Assembly: GCA_038363925.1 (NCBI GenBank)
Contig: JAQQWL010000012.1
Location: 1-64,000, forward strand
Length of the DNA stretch: 64,000 nucleotides
Source: Apiospora phragmitis
Lineage: Eukaryota > Ascomycota > Sordariomycetes > Amphisphaeriales > Apiosporaceae
Direction: 5' to 3'
In this document: positions 35,493 to 45,570 of the stretch, one piece after another
Layout: every line of letters begins with the position of its first letter
Position numbering within the stretch: position 1 is the stretch's first letter
The notes under the pieces: generated by a model
Database searches by the model: none
What the model saw: only the letters and a program-made list of their open reading frames with translations
What the model was told of the DNA's origin: nothing
Position numbers and translations under genes: made by a program

Positions 35493-36314
35493 TCACGCCT
35501 TGGCGGCCAGTGTCGCCGCGGCCGCCTCCTGCGCCGCGGCCACCCGGTCCTCGACCATGCCCTGGATCAGCTTCTCGTGCACGGCGCGCCAGCCCTTGTC
35601 GACCTGGCCCTTGCAGAGGGGGGCAAGCAGGCGGTTGCAGGTGCAGACGAGGGACTGCACGAGTTCTAGTTTGCCGTTCTTGTCTTTGGTCTCGCAGATG
35701 AACCAGGTCGTCTCGAGCACGATGTTGAGCGGGCTCCGCACCCGCACCCAGACGCCGTCGGCGCAGTCGACGAACTCCTCGATGCTGGCGACGTCGCTGG
35801 ACCAGACGGGGTTGGGGACGTGGTCGTGGACTTCGTAGACTTTGACTTGTTTTTTTAGAGCTAGGGGCGTGATGGCGGCGGGGACTTTGTAGGAGTCGTA
35901 ATCAGATTCAGAATCGAGGCGTTGGTAGGTCGTGAGGTGCGGGTCGGCGTGCAGGAACTTGTCGTGGTCCTGCAGGGCGCCGATGGCGGCGGACTTGGTG
36001 ACGCCGGGGGGAGGGGGGTTTTGTTGCAGAGGGTGAAGCCGCCTTGGAGGACTGGATTGTTAACCACGTTAGCAAGTTCCTCCTTCTCCTCTGCTTTTTG
36101 GGGAGGAGGTTCTTGATGATGGTTCCTGATAAGGCGTTGTTGGAATTGGATTTGGAGAAGCTCGTGTGGGGTAGAGGCGAGCGGGCGTGGGTAGGGGTTT
36201 TGTGGGAGAGCCAGCCAGGGACCAGGTTAGCGGGGTGAGGGTGGCACGGGGAATCGGGAGCAGGCGTTATTAGCTAGAGCTTGTTGCTTTGCTGGTTGCT
36301 TGCTTACACGACAT
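35493..36314 (-). CDS. Conserved-looking fungal protein, possibly START/SRPBCC-like
   Basis: A tiny first exon (ATG at 36314, seven bases) joins through a 256-bp intron (GTAAGC donor; TTAAC branch; CAG acceptor) to exon 2 starting at 36051. The protein, about 188 residues, begins MSFLQGGFTLCNKTPLPP, continues VTKSAAIGALQDHDKFLHADPHL, then KKQVKVYEVHDHVPNP and WVRVRSPLNIVLETTWFICE, and ends in an Ala-rich helix at 35493. The pattern (T-P-L-P-P-G-V-T, then L-x-D-H, then beta strands ending in an ETTW strand and a long helix) resembles fungal proteins of unknown function with a START-like fold; that is inference. One C/G is missing from the six-base run 36006-36011, placing NKTPLPP and GVTKSAA in different frames. 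Role unknown; no signal peptide. Confidence 0.6.
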
Positions 36315-38004
36315 GATGTTCCTGGGTCTAATGAAGCTCGTATCGAATATGGTCTGTCGTTCAATTGGGTGTAATAAATAAGATGATGGTGATACAGCTC
36401 GTCAGATTGGGGGGGGGGGGGCAATGATTGTTTGATATATGAAAACAAAGTTGGCAGGTTGCGTTGTTTTGGACGAATGCTGCATAGAGAGAATCGCGTC
36501 TAGCTAGCAACTGGAAAGTCTCGTGATTCAGGGCCGCATACATCCGCGTTTCAAGGATCTCTATCTAACATGCCTACTAATGTTTCAGCACACGGCACAC
36601 GGTCCCCACCCTCCATTTCGTCTCTTACCTTGCGTCGATCATGCATGCAGTCATCACATGTGTTTGCATAGTGTATGTAGGAACATATCGTATTAAGACT
36701 TGGAAATTCATCGTTTCTCGTGGGCGCACATCTGCATAAACTTATATAACTAGGCATTGCCAAACATCATAACGCGACTTCGATAATAGCGATTCAGCGA
36801 GCACGTCATGGTGCTGCTCCTGGATGTATCAACATGCGGGGAGAGGCGCGGGGAGGGCTGCAAAAGGAAGCATGCCTCGCACACAGGTCTCACAGCAGCG
36901 AGTTATCCCGGTACTGTATCCCCACCTCCACGCTGGCCCGGCCGAGGAGCTCCGTGATCGAGCTCTGGCAGAAGGTAGTACAAGAGACACCCTGAACTTC
37001 TCCGGGATCGTCTTGGGGTCAACTGGCGGCACGCTGAACCCACACGACGCGCAGGCACGGGGAACCGCACCTCTTGGACGAACGCATGGGCGAGTCGCCG
37101 GAGGTCGGGGTTCCAGGACCGCGTCGAAGTCTCCCAGATCTCGAGGACTCGTGGGGGGCCCCACCCGTGTCTCGGAGCCAGGGTACCACCACTGAGGCAG
37201 AGGCCCAGGGAACTCGAGCGTGTCGCGCGCTAGCCGGCCGGAGTGCCTCGGCCGCCTACTCGGGCGTGATGTCACGGTAATTCTCGACGGACGTAGGGGC
37301 TTGAATTTGACCCGGGCCTCCCTTGATGTAGGTGCGTTCAAGTGGCCAAAGGTGATGTGCAGGCTTTGTAGACTCTCAGGGAACGTCGCCAGCAGCAGTG
37401 ATGGCGGAGTGACGGGACCCTCGAAGGTGTTGTACTGAAACTATGATTAGGCTCATGCCTCTGGCAATCAAGAACCATGAGAGCACCCGTAAATGGGGAG
37501 ATGGATCCAGTAGTGGCTTGACGCTGCCGAGCCGGAACGAGCCGCGCCTACCGCAAGGCGACCGCGGGTTGTAAGAGACAGACTCTGGGACTTTCAAGGG
37601 GTCGTCTTTGCATCTCAGCAGTTGAGAACGAGGAATCTACTCGGCCTTAGTTGGCTTTTACTGTACCACTAGTAGTCATTGGGCTGGGTAGTTCTGCTCA
37701 CTGAAGTAGAAGTTAAAAGTATCCCTAACGATGTGGCATGTTTCCCATTAGCCGCACCGGCCCATCTACGGGACGAGACACGAAGATGACGGTCATCACA
37801 GACGTTGTGGAGAAAATCGTTATCAGTCCCGACCCTGGATATGATTACCAAAAACGCGTATCTTGGTTGAAATTGGGTAGAGGCTAATATCTCTCTATCA
37901 TAAGGAGGCGCAATGTAAGCCAATTGTACAGTCAACCAGACAGCCCGCTTTTGCGTTACCTGATAGCAGAAGTATATACTAACTTACCAGACATAGAACT
38001 AGAA
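36315..38004. other. Stretch without a supported gene; GC-rich ORF remnant at 36829-37341
   Basis: Between 36,829 and 37,341 the DNA is GC-rich and open on both strands (170 codons minus, 123 plus), which looks like old coding sequence. Neither translation shows motifs, and a third frame carries pieces such as WETSTRSWNPDLRRLAHAF before a stop. I would call it a decayed gene fragment at most. A 13-base G run occurs at about 36409-36421. Confidence 0.35.
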
Positions 38005-40440
38005 TCATAGCTTATTGATGCCCTTCCGCGCCACCTCCAGCACGCGGCCGAGCTCAAAGGAGATATCCGAGACGGCGAGCTTGGAGTGGTTCTCGTCCGG
38101 CACGCCCCCGGCGTCCATGGCGCGGATCCGGGTCCGCATGGCCGTGCGGAGCTTCGACATCTCGTAGTACATCGTGTCGAGAAAGGTGCCGGTGTCCAGA
38201 CTGGGCAAGGAGCCCGGGTCGAGGCCATTGGATAATAATAAACCACCGGAAGAAGTAACAGGAGGTGCTGCTGCTGCTACTGGCGGCCATGGGGCGGCTG
38301 CCGCCTCCCGCGCCTGCAGGGCCTCTTGCACCTGACTGAGTTGCCTCTGCAGATCCGCCAACCGCATCTCCGTAGAGCCATCGCTCTCTGCGCGCTGTAC
38401 GTCGCAGGCGCTGTGGTGCTGTTCCCATTGAACCTGGAAGGCACTGGCGTGTTGGTTCCACTGACGCTGGAAACGGTTCTCGACAGTGTTGAATTGCCGT
38501 TCCAACTCCTGAGATCGTCTTTCGATTTCCGCAAAACGCAAGCCATTCTGGAAATCCGCTTCCGTAATCTCTTTCTTGGCATCTTGGATGCTCCCATTAA
38601 TCCGCCGAGAGATTTCAACGTCCCCATCCCTCTTCTGCTGCAGTTCCTGCTGCAACTGGACGGCGTCCTTTCTCGCACGCTCTCCGTCCGCAACCTGTTT
38701 CCCCATCGCCGTCTTGACCCGCTCGAACTCGCGCGCGGTCGCCTCCATCGTCTCTTCGACGTGCTGGTTGACAGACGACTGCTGGGCCAGCTGCTGGGTC
38801 AGATGCTTGCGGTTCGCCTCGGTATGGTCCTCGAGGGCGCGTAGCCGGAGTGGATCCGCAGCGCGCTTGCTCAGCTGCGCTTCCAGCGCGGCAATGCGCT
38901 TCCGGTCAGCAGCCCACTGTTCCAGCAGCTTCTTCTGCGAATCCGCCGAGGCTTCGAGCGCCTCGAGCCGCACCTGGCGCTGCTCGAGGCAGAGGAGAAG
39001 CTCGCGTATAGCGTCGACCGATTCGGCTGCCTCTTCGCCTTCTACCGGGAATTCCATCTTTTCAACAAACAGGGAGTCCGACATCACGTCAGGACTTCGG
39101 ACCCTGTCGGCTACTTTAGCCGCAGCCGCCTCGTTTGTTTGGCCCAATTGATGGGCCTGCGTCTTCGACTCCGTGGACAAATCCTCCGGCGACCCGGCTA
39201 CTACAATGGCGTCTTCTTTCGCTTGTATACCAGCCACTTTCTCCTCCTGCTGAGCCTTCTGAGCCGGAGGGTCTTCAGTGAACGTGGGCTCGAATCGCGA
39301 ACGCGTGTTCTCGTAGAGAGTTTGCTGTGTTTCGATTGAAAGTGGGGCCGCGGGTCGATTGGGCCGAGGAGAATCGCCAGTCGAGTCCGTAGCAACACGT
39401 TTGTTGGCCTTGTCAGCTTCTTCGGGCAGCTCATCTCGGGATCGTTTGCGAGAGATTTCGGCGGGGGCAGAAGAGTGCTTATAGGTAGCAACCAATTCGT
39501 CCAGAGACTGGGCAGATTTGGACGATTCTCGAGATACCGCAGCAACAGTGGAGTTGGCTGGCTGTTCGCGGCTCTTTTCCGCCATCGGTTTCTCTTTGTC
39601 CGTGGCTGCCTGCTCTTTCGAACGCGTCGGCGCCGGCGCCGGCGGTTTGGGGGGAAGCCCGGTCTTCGCTCCCTGCGGAGCTTCCTTGTCTCTCGGCCGC
39701 TTGGGCTGTTCTAGAGATGGTCGCCGTAGAGGGCTGGGCGGTCGGGGATCGGGTCGTTCTCTTCTCTGCGCGTCCGACCGCGGGGACGCGGAGACGGTGC
39801 TCGGCGGCGGCTTGTCGCGAAGCTCCGGGGCACAGGTGCCATTGATGACCTGCTTGGAGTGCACACGCTGGTCGCAAAGGATGCCATACAGCTGCTGGGC
39901 CTGCCACTGGGCCGCGCGGCGGTTCCAGTCCGGGTTGGAGATGGGGGCGTGCTCGCCGGGGCGGAAGCCGTCGACGATCTCGGCCAGCTCGGCGATGCGG
40001 CTCGGCGGCTTGCCCGGCCGGGCCACCTTGGCCATGCAGTGGCGGCGACCTTCACAGTAGAGGGCGACGGCGTCCTCGAGGGTGTCGGCGCTGACGGACG
40101 CGTCGAGCTTGAGGAGGGCGCGGAGCTTGTGCCAGAAGCCGCGCTGGCCCCAGAAGGCCTCGAACCAGACGACGGCCTCGAACAGGACGCGCAGGGTGGT
40201 CTCGAAGCGCAGGAAGCTGTCGACGTCGCCGCGCGACTTGCGCCAGGGCATGAAGGCGGGCTTCTGCAGGAAAGCATGGACGTCCGTGTTCGTCTTCATG
40301 GGGTTGCCATGGTAGAAGGAGAAGCCGGCGAGATGGAAGTGGCTCCAATCCTCAGGGCGGACGCCGCCGCGGGGCGCGGTTGGGGTGCCGCCGCCGCCGC
40401 CGGAATGCTCCGAGTGGGCCACATTGATGTATTTAGCCAT
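38005..40440 (-). CDS. Large coiled-coil protein, unknown function (811 residues)
   Basis: One uninterrupted exon. Residues 1 to about 200 look globular (DWSHFHLAGFSFYHGNP, FMPWRKSRGDVDSFLRFETTLRVLFEAVVWFEAFWG, and a helix-rich part ending GTCAPELRD). Residues about 200-430 are disordered, rich in Pro, Arg, Glu and Ser with several KRSRD/RPRDK basic clusters. From about 470 to 730 heptad-type Leu/Ala/Gln/Glu patterns indicate a long coiled coil (QRQVRLEALEASADSQKKLL through LADLQRQLSQVQEALQ). A short final domain (DTMYYEMSKLRTAMRTRIRAM) ends at KGINKL. No enzyme motif, signal peptide or membrane span. It may be a structural or nuclear/cytoskeletal scaffold; that is inference only. Being free of indels over 2.4 kb it contrasts with its neighbours. 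Confidence 0.8.
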   Translation of the reverse strand: MAKYINVAHSEHSGGGGGTPTAPRGGVRPEDWSHFHLAGFSFYHGNPMKTNTDVHAFLQKPAFMPWRKSRGDVDSFLRFETTLRVLFEAVVWFEAFWGQRGFWHKLRALLKLDASVSADTLEDAVALYCEGRRHCMAKVARPGKPPSRIAELAEIVDGFRPGEHAPISNPDWNRRAAQWQAQQLYGILCDQRVHSKQVINGTCAPELRDKPPPSTVSASPRSDAQRRERPDPRPPSPLRRPSLEQPKRPRDKEAPQGAKTGLPPKPPAPAPTRSKEQAATDKEKPMAEKSREQPANSTVAAVSRESSKSAQSLDELVATYKHSSAPAEISRKRSRDELPEEADKANKRVATDSTGDSPRPNRPAAPLSIETQQTLYENTRSRFEPTFTEDPPAQKAQQEEKVAGIQAKEDAIVVAGSPEDLSTESKTQAHQLGQTNEAAAAKVADRVRSPDVMSDSLFVEKMEFPVEGEEAAESVDAIRELLLCLEQRQVRLEALEASADSQKKLLEQWAADRKRIAALEAQLSKRAADPLRLRALEDHTEANRKHLTQQLAQQSSVNQHVEETMEATAREFERVKTAMGKQVADGERARKDAVQLQQELQQKRDGDVEISRRINGSIQDAKKEITEADFQNGLRFAEIERRSQELERQFNTVENRFQRQWNQHASAFQVQWEQHHSACDVQRAESDGSTEMRLADLQRQLSQVQEALQAREAAAAPWPPVAAAAPPVTSSGGLLLSNGLDPGSLPSLDTGTFLDTMYYEMSKLRTAMRTRIRAMDAGGVPDENHSKLAVSDISFELGRVLEVARKGINKL

Positions 40441-41156
40441 GGCCTAGCGACCTCAGGTACAGTAGGGTAGGGCTGCATAAGTCGGTGTCTCACACAGGAG
40501 GAGGCGTCGGCTCTGGAGGGCTCGAGGCCTCGATAAAACGCACGCGTTGCCACTCCTTGGAATTGGACCGCGCAATGTACCAGATTTTTACGGAGTTGAC
40601 GCGGTTGGTTCCAATTGAACTGGTGGGGGGGAGGGGGTTGGGCCCTTTCCAAGTGGGGCCATCGATCTCATCTCAAGCTGTTCGAATTGTCAGGTACAGA
40701 CAGTAACCTGCATATCGTTGATCAACTCGATCAATCGTACGTTGTGTTTGCCTTTCTCGAGTCGGCCACCTGGCCTGTAGGGGCGGCATGTTTTCCCATT
40801 CGATCGTGCCTGCGTCTCTCTTGTCCGTGCACAGCTGCTGTGCGGCCACTTGCCGTCCTATACAACCGCAGACTTTGGCCCAAAACACGTGCACCTACGG
40901 AGTACTTTACCACGTCCTACGACATCAACTTTCCGAAAACTCATATAAGAAGAGGCAATAAATATCGAAAGCTTGGTCCAGTGTAAAAATCAAGTACCAA
41001 TATATTATTATGGGCTATGTTTGGCAGCCAGGACTGTGCAGCGCTCCACCAGACAGTGTCAGCAGAAGCCACAGCAACTGTCTACTGGCGACTGCCAACT
41101 ACTTCCTAATCAATCTGCGGAGACGCATGATGAAGCCTGAAGAGCCCAATAGCCAC
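40441..41156. other. Intergenic
   Basis: Upstream of the coiled-coil gene (its promoter side) and downstream of the secreted-protein gene at 41157-42638. No exon visible. Confidence 0.5.
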
Positions 41157-42638
41157 TCACTCATCGATTCTCTTGTCGAGGAAATCGTCGACGACCTCGT
41201 AATTATACCATCGACCGTGGTGCGTCTCCGCGTTCGCCGCCGTCGACAGCGCCAGCGTGTCGTCGTCGAGGTTCTTCATCAGCAGCCACTCCTGCCAGTC
41301 GTCCCAGATGATGACGTCGTTGAACAGCGGGTCCTGGTACTCCGGGCCGAGGAAATTCTCGTCCGCGCAGTTCTGCCTGACGAAGATGGTCTTGAAGGCC
41401 TGGTACTCCGGGCCCGCCGTCACGCTCCCGGTGCTCGGGTTCTCCTTGGGGTCCTGGCTCTGGCCCGTCGCGATGTAGTTCGTGCACGTGAACTTGCCGT
41501 CGACCCGGGCCCATTGCTCCCAGCTTTTCGCCGGGTCATACGAAAAACCTAACACCCCGCAAACACTGTCGTTCGTTGTTAGCCTAAGTAGAGACGCAAA
41601 GAGCGCAAGGGAGAGACCACGACGAAATCCGCGCTGACTTGACCATGGTATATCGGTATTACGTAGAACTGCCCGCAGTTGTTCACTTGGTTCCTGTCGT
41701 CAGCCTCTCCTTCCTCACGGTTGGTACCTCCCCCATCGTGGCTGCAGATATCATCTCTGCAGCATATGTTGGAAAAGGGACGGAAATCTGGAAATTATCT
41801 TACATGTATTCTTAGGGCGCGAAGTTGAGAAGCTTGTTGAGACACTGTCCGCGAAGCCGATCGTCGTCTGCACACTTTGCGCCCAATTTTTCCCGACGGC
41901 CTTGGCCATTCCATTTGACCATCCTTTATTGACTGTGTGAGTCTGCGTGTTTGTATAAACATATTTCAATTGGCTCGAAAATCCTGGAATTGGCACGCCA
42001 TATCCCACCGACATCCCCACGCTGTGCGCATGTGCCTCTGAGTCGGATGTTCCCCCGTTCTCCCATAGTGCCAGAAACGTGTCGTGGCACAGAAGTGGAT
42101 TGAATCCATGGAATAATCCCTTCCCACAACCTTAGGATACTCGCTATCCCAATACTCAGGGTTTCCACCATCCTTTTCCTCAGGATAATCCCAAATCGGA
42201 ACCCAATATCCCTCCGAAATGTAACCTTGTCAGGATCAAAGGCAGAAGCCGCGGGCATGCAAGTTTTTTTCAAATCATAGTCATGGAGCGTGTAGTCGAA
42301 TGTTGCGTCATCCAGCGGATTATGGAGTTGTCTTTCCATCAGGTTCACCTCCGGACCGGGGAGAAATCCTGCACAGGCCGCGTGGTTGTTTGATCGGAAA
42401 GGGTTCTGCCGGGGGCGGGCAGCGTCGCTCACATATAGCATACGTTCGGGGCAGGAACAACTGCACTCACTCCGTCCAGTGTGGGCCTGAAGTTCTGAGG
42501 CCCGCGTCCGTCGATCTCAATGCATCCATGTCCGGATTGGAGCTTCAGCGCGGAGGTCTTATGGTCGGCCCCGTGGACCAGGAAACCGAACAAAATAGAG
42601 AAGAGTAGGGGAAACCAGGGAGAAAGTCGCCGTGCCAT
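41157..42638 (-). CDS. Secreted protein of unknown family, multi-exon, structure uncertain
   Basis: ATG at 42638 opens a clear signal peptide (MARRLSPWFPLLFSILFGFLVHG) followed by a short Gly/His/Cys segment. The protein continues through a Cys- and Pro-containing region (ARPRQNPFRSNNHAAC, LHDYDLKKTCMP), an aromatic-rich region (YWVPIWDYPEE, YWDSEYPKVVG), then HDTFLALWENGG, a Thr/Ser/Gln-rich stretch (KYVYTNTQTHTVNKGWSNGM), a HDGGGTNREEGE exon and a C-terminal exon (41555-41157) beginning LGFSYDPAKSWEQW and ending DDFLDKRIDE. Frames change at 42210-42212 and 42123-42125 (one base missing in each C run), and near 42,430 the join is unclear. At least two introns are present, the last around 41,680-41,570. 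I do not recognise the family. The aromatic and Thr/Ser-rich segments suggest a beta-rich extracellular protein. Confidence 0.55.
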
Positions 42639-43598
42639 TTTGCTGATCTTCCAACGAGGAGATATTTACAGTAATGCTGAGTGTCCTTCAATTTGGCTTG
42701 CTCCAGGTTGAAAGGATGGGCTCGGAATGGTAGTACCCAGGAGCCTATTATAGACCTGAGTGTGTTCCATATCGCCCGCCTTCATAGTGTGTTAGACAAA
42801 AGTTACACGTGATCATGCTCCTGGGTTGGTATCATCAAGGTCATAGACATATTCAACTCGTCGTCGTATCTAATTTGACTAGCACAGGACTGAATGTTGT
42901 TTTGGCTCAGAGTGGTGATATGAACAGACCACTCATCATCAGGCGCGAAGTAAGTAATACTCCAAGGCATCATCTGATGTTTATTGACAACTAACAGTAC
43001 CCCGTGATACGCCCCTTAACTAGTTTGCTGTCTTCTCATCATCCCTTTTGGAGTATCCACACACATATATGGCTTCAGGTAGTGTACACCAAGGTGCCGT
43101 TTTGCGAGAGTTCGTCCAAGGCCACGAGAGCTGGAGTATTTGCTTACCTTTATACACCAAGTTAGATGCGAAGAAACTGCTCACCGTAAACGTTTACTAA
43201 ACCTATCTTGCCAATAGCCATAAAATGACTTTCGTGACTGAACTAGTATGCACCATAGCGTCTAGTGATCTAGGGAGGATCACCAGGCCGTTCTCACCGC
43301 CGTGTCTGATATCCTTCTGTACTAGGCAAACGCCGGAGAGGGGCTGGAAGCGAAAGAGGTCATAAATGAGTCCCTTGATACAGCGTGTCGGCAATCTCGA
43401 AAGAGTCGCACAGGGCAAGTTCCAACTGAAACTATTAGATACTTCGAGGCAATATTGATGCAACTAAATGTCGTAGCAAGCAATTGTAATCTAAATTTAA
43501 TTACAGAATAAGACTTTCATTGATTACAGCCTGCCTCTCGAGGATTATCCACCATAATTCCGGCGTATGTAGGTAGCTACAACGTATTCAGGGCACTT
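42639..43598. other. Gene-free stretch
   Basis: About 1 kb between two minus-strand secreted-protein genes. The first few hundred bases should carry the promoter of the gene at 41157-42638. No exon seen. Confidence 0.5.
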
Positions 43599-44119
43599 TC
43601 AGGGGAAGAACTCGGAGTACGGCCTAACCACCCTACAACCTGTGCCGTTGTAAGCCTCCCGGAGTATTTCGCATTGCTCCGGATTGTAACAGGCGAAACT
43701 ATTCGTCTTGCCCGTGACATCGGCGGGTCGCTCCGTCAAAATCTCCTCCAGGGTCTGGTTGCCTGTCCCGAATCCGCAGTGGCCATAGAGATCGCGGACT
43801 TGGGGCTCTAGTCTGTCTGTCCCTTCTCTCCTTTCGAGAGGGTGATTCGTCAGGCCTATATACATCTTGTCTGGTATCGTTCAGATGTCCTTTTACCCCT
43901 TAGCCGCCGTATCCTTCAGGAAATGCAGTTATTCGTTGGGCCGATATGCATGCATCTGCTGGTATGCGTGTGACAGTATGCGTTGGGCGGGTTATCAACG
44001 GGCTTTGGTTTCAAGCCTTGGATGACGCTCTGTCCCGCGTCGTCTTCTGCCTCGTCATTTGCTGTATATGCGAGGCGGCCACAGGCACCGGCGAGCCAGA
44101 CGAGATGAGCGATCTTCAT
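43599..44119 (-). CDS. Small secreted protein, four cysteines in the mature part
   Basis: ATG at 44119 begins a signal-peptide-like segment (MKIAHLVWLAGACGRLAYTA). Exon 1 (44119-43975) joins in phase to exon 2 (43870-43599) over a 104-bp intron with a GTCACA donor, weaker than usual, and a CCAG acceptor. The product is about 138 residues: a short Asp/Glu/Pro-rich part, then a compact domain with four cysteines (LYGHCGFG, SFACYNPEQCEIL, GTGCRVV), allowing two disulfides, and the end PYSEFFP. No family recognised. Size, signal peptide and cysteines fit an effector-type or antimicrobial secreted protein, which is inference. If the intron is wrong, exon 1 alone stops soon after, at the Cys in TNNCIS. 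Confidence 0.45.
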
Positions 44120-44773
44120 GTGGTCGGATGTGATGATAAGGTAAGTATGAATGAATGAATGTATCAAAATGAAACACTGAAACACCTCGGGACAGAGATG
44201 AGAGGGGACAGGCCTGGATATGGCTAAATAAACCTGGTCGAGCGGTTACTCGGGGGAAGCCAACTCGTCCACATGGGTAAGGCAACGGCTAGCTGCGAAT
44301 TTAGTAATACGCGCGGGCTCAGAGTTAGTTAGACGTTGTTAGAGTTGCGGAGAAGATTCAAGGACGTTGCAAACGGTTTGTTTATAGGCCGGAGGGATCT
44401 CGCTCGTAAGTGCTTGCGCGCTAATGCGCAACCGTTCCTGTTGAACCGTTCGTGTCTCGTAAATATAACTAACGCAACATGTTTACTTGTCGGTGAACGT
44501 ACTCAGCAAGGCCGTCAGTAAAGCTCGTATCGGGTTAGAGAGGTTGCGTAGAGACGAGAAGTATAGCGAGTAAACCGTTAGCTATCTGGGAGAAGCGCGG
44601 GACGGCTTGCTGAGGCAGAAAGAACTCCTTTGACAGGGAGCCGCCAGCTTGAGCATGTTTTGAAGATCCGTTCTATACTAGAAACTCAGCACCAGAGAAT
44701 CCTGGCTAGCTGGGTGTGTGAACCCCCGTCGTCGCCAACCCAAGAATGTCACATCTAGATTCTCTAAAAAGGA
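44120..44773. other. Gene-free stretch before the tRNA
   Basis: No supported exon. Between about 44,290 and 44,600 the sequence is rich in GTTAG/CGTAAG words and small inverted repeats and may be an old transposon remnant, but no terminal repeats can be defined. Confidence 0.35.
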
Positions 44774-44859
44774 AGCACCAGGCGGGACTCGAACCCACAG
44801 CCTTTGCCAGATCCAGTGGAAAGCCGGAAGGCAACGCGCTACCATTGCGCCACCAATGC
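44774..44859 (-). tRNA. tRNA-Arg(CCG) with a 14-nt intron
   Basis: The minus strand folds as a tRNA: acceptor GCATTGG/CTGGTGC (with G-U pairs), T at position 8, D arm GCGC-AATGGTA-GCGC, anticodon stem TTGCC/GGCAA, T arm GTGGG-TTCGAGT-CCCGC. The anticodon loop starts TTCCGG, giving anticodon CCG after T33. A 14-base intron (CTTTCCACTGGATC) follows position 37 and can pair with the anticodon (CCGG with CTGG), as expected for eukaryotic tRNA introns. T5 (44770-44766 on the plus strand as A5) follows as pol III terminator. The discriminator base reads T, which is unusual for arginine. Confidence 0.8.
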
Positions 44860-45570
44860 TATGCTGTTATAATATCAAGGCCCCATCTTGGATCATATTA
44901 CAAGTCCTCTGATCTACAATACAGCAATGTCATCCCTTTAACCGTGCTTAGTGCGGGTAGGCCGAGTGGAAGAGTTTCGTATTTCCTGCTAGTTGTACAA
45001 GACCTTGTATGGCAGCCTCCGAATGCAGCCCCTGAACCCGAAGTCTATATACACTTGTATGGTTGATGACAACGCACCTGGTCTGCTTTATTCGTTTCTG
45101 GCTGATATTTGGGAAAGCCAAACATCGGTTCGATTACGATCTACTCGTTTCATAGAGATGCATTCTCGTATTGGGACGACTATCAAATCCCTACAGTCTA
45201 TTTCAGGACGCTTGTGGGAGCCTTTGGTTATTGCAAGATTTCAACTCTCTTATTGACGAGCGTTAGACGCCAACCGGTGTTTTGCCGGGTGAGTGGTCCC
45301 GTCGGGTAGCTTAACGTCGTTATCGGCTCTCCGTAACACTTACCCGGATTCATCAGGGGTGTCTGTTGGGTCAGGGATCGGGATCCTTGCTCACCCCGCT
45401 CGATCTACGGTTGGTGCAGGTGCGCGATAACAACCACAGGGTGCGTAAGCATGTAGGCAGCTAGATTCTTTCCAGAGGCAGGCGCTGTAGGGGATTGTAA
45501 CATTTATATTCTACTTGTTATGTTGTTCTCTTCTGCACGATTGTGAATTAGACGCCGTGCACATCGCAAA
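44860..45570. other. Gene-free stretch upstream of the amidase
   Basis: No supported exon. The last few hundred bases are the probable amidase promoter. Confidence 0.5.

Noticed and set aside
36829..37341. 170-codon minus-strand ORF
   Set aside because: No motif, open on both strands through high GC; noted only as a possible gene remnant.
39859..40470. 203-codon plus-strand ORF
   Set aside because: Antisense of the coiled-coil gene.
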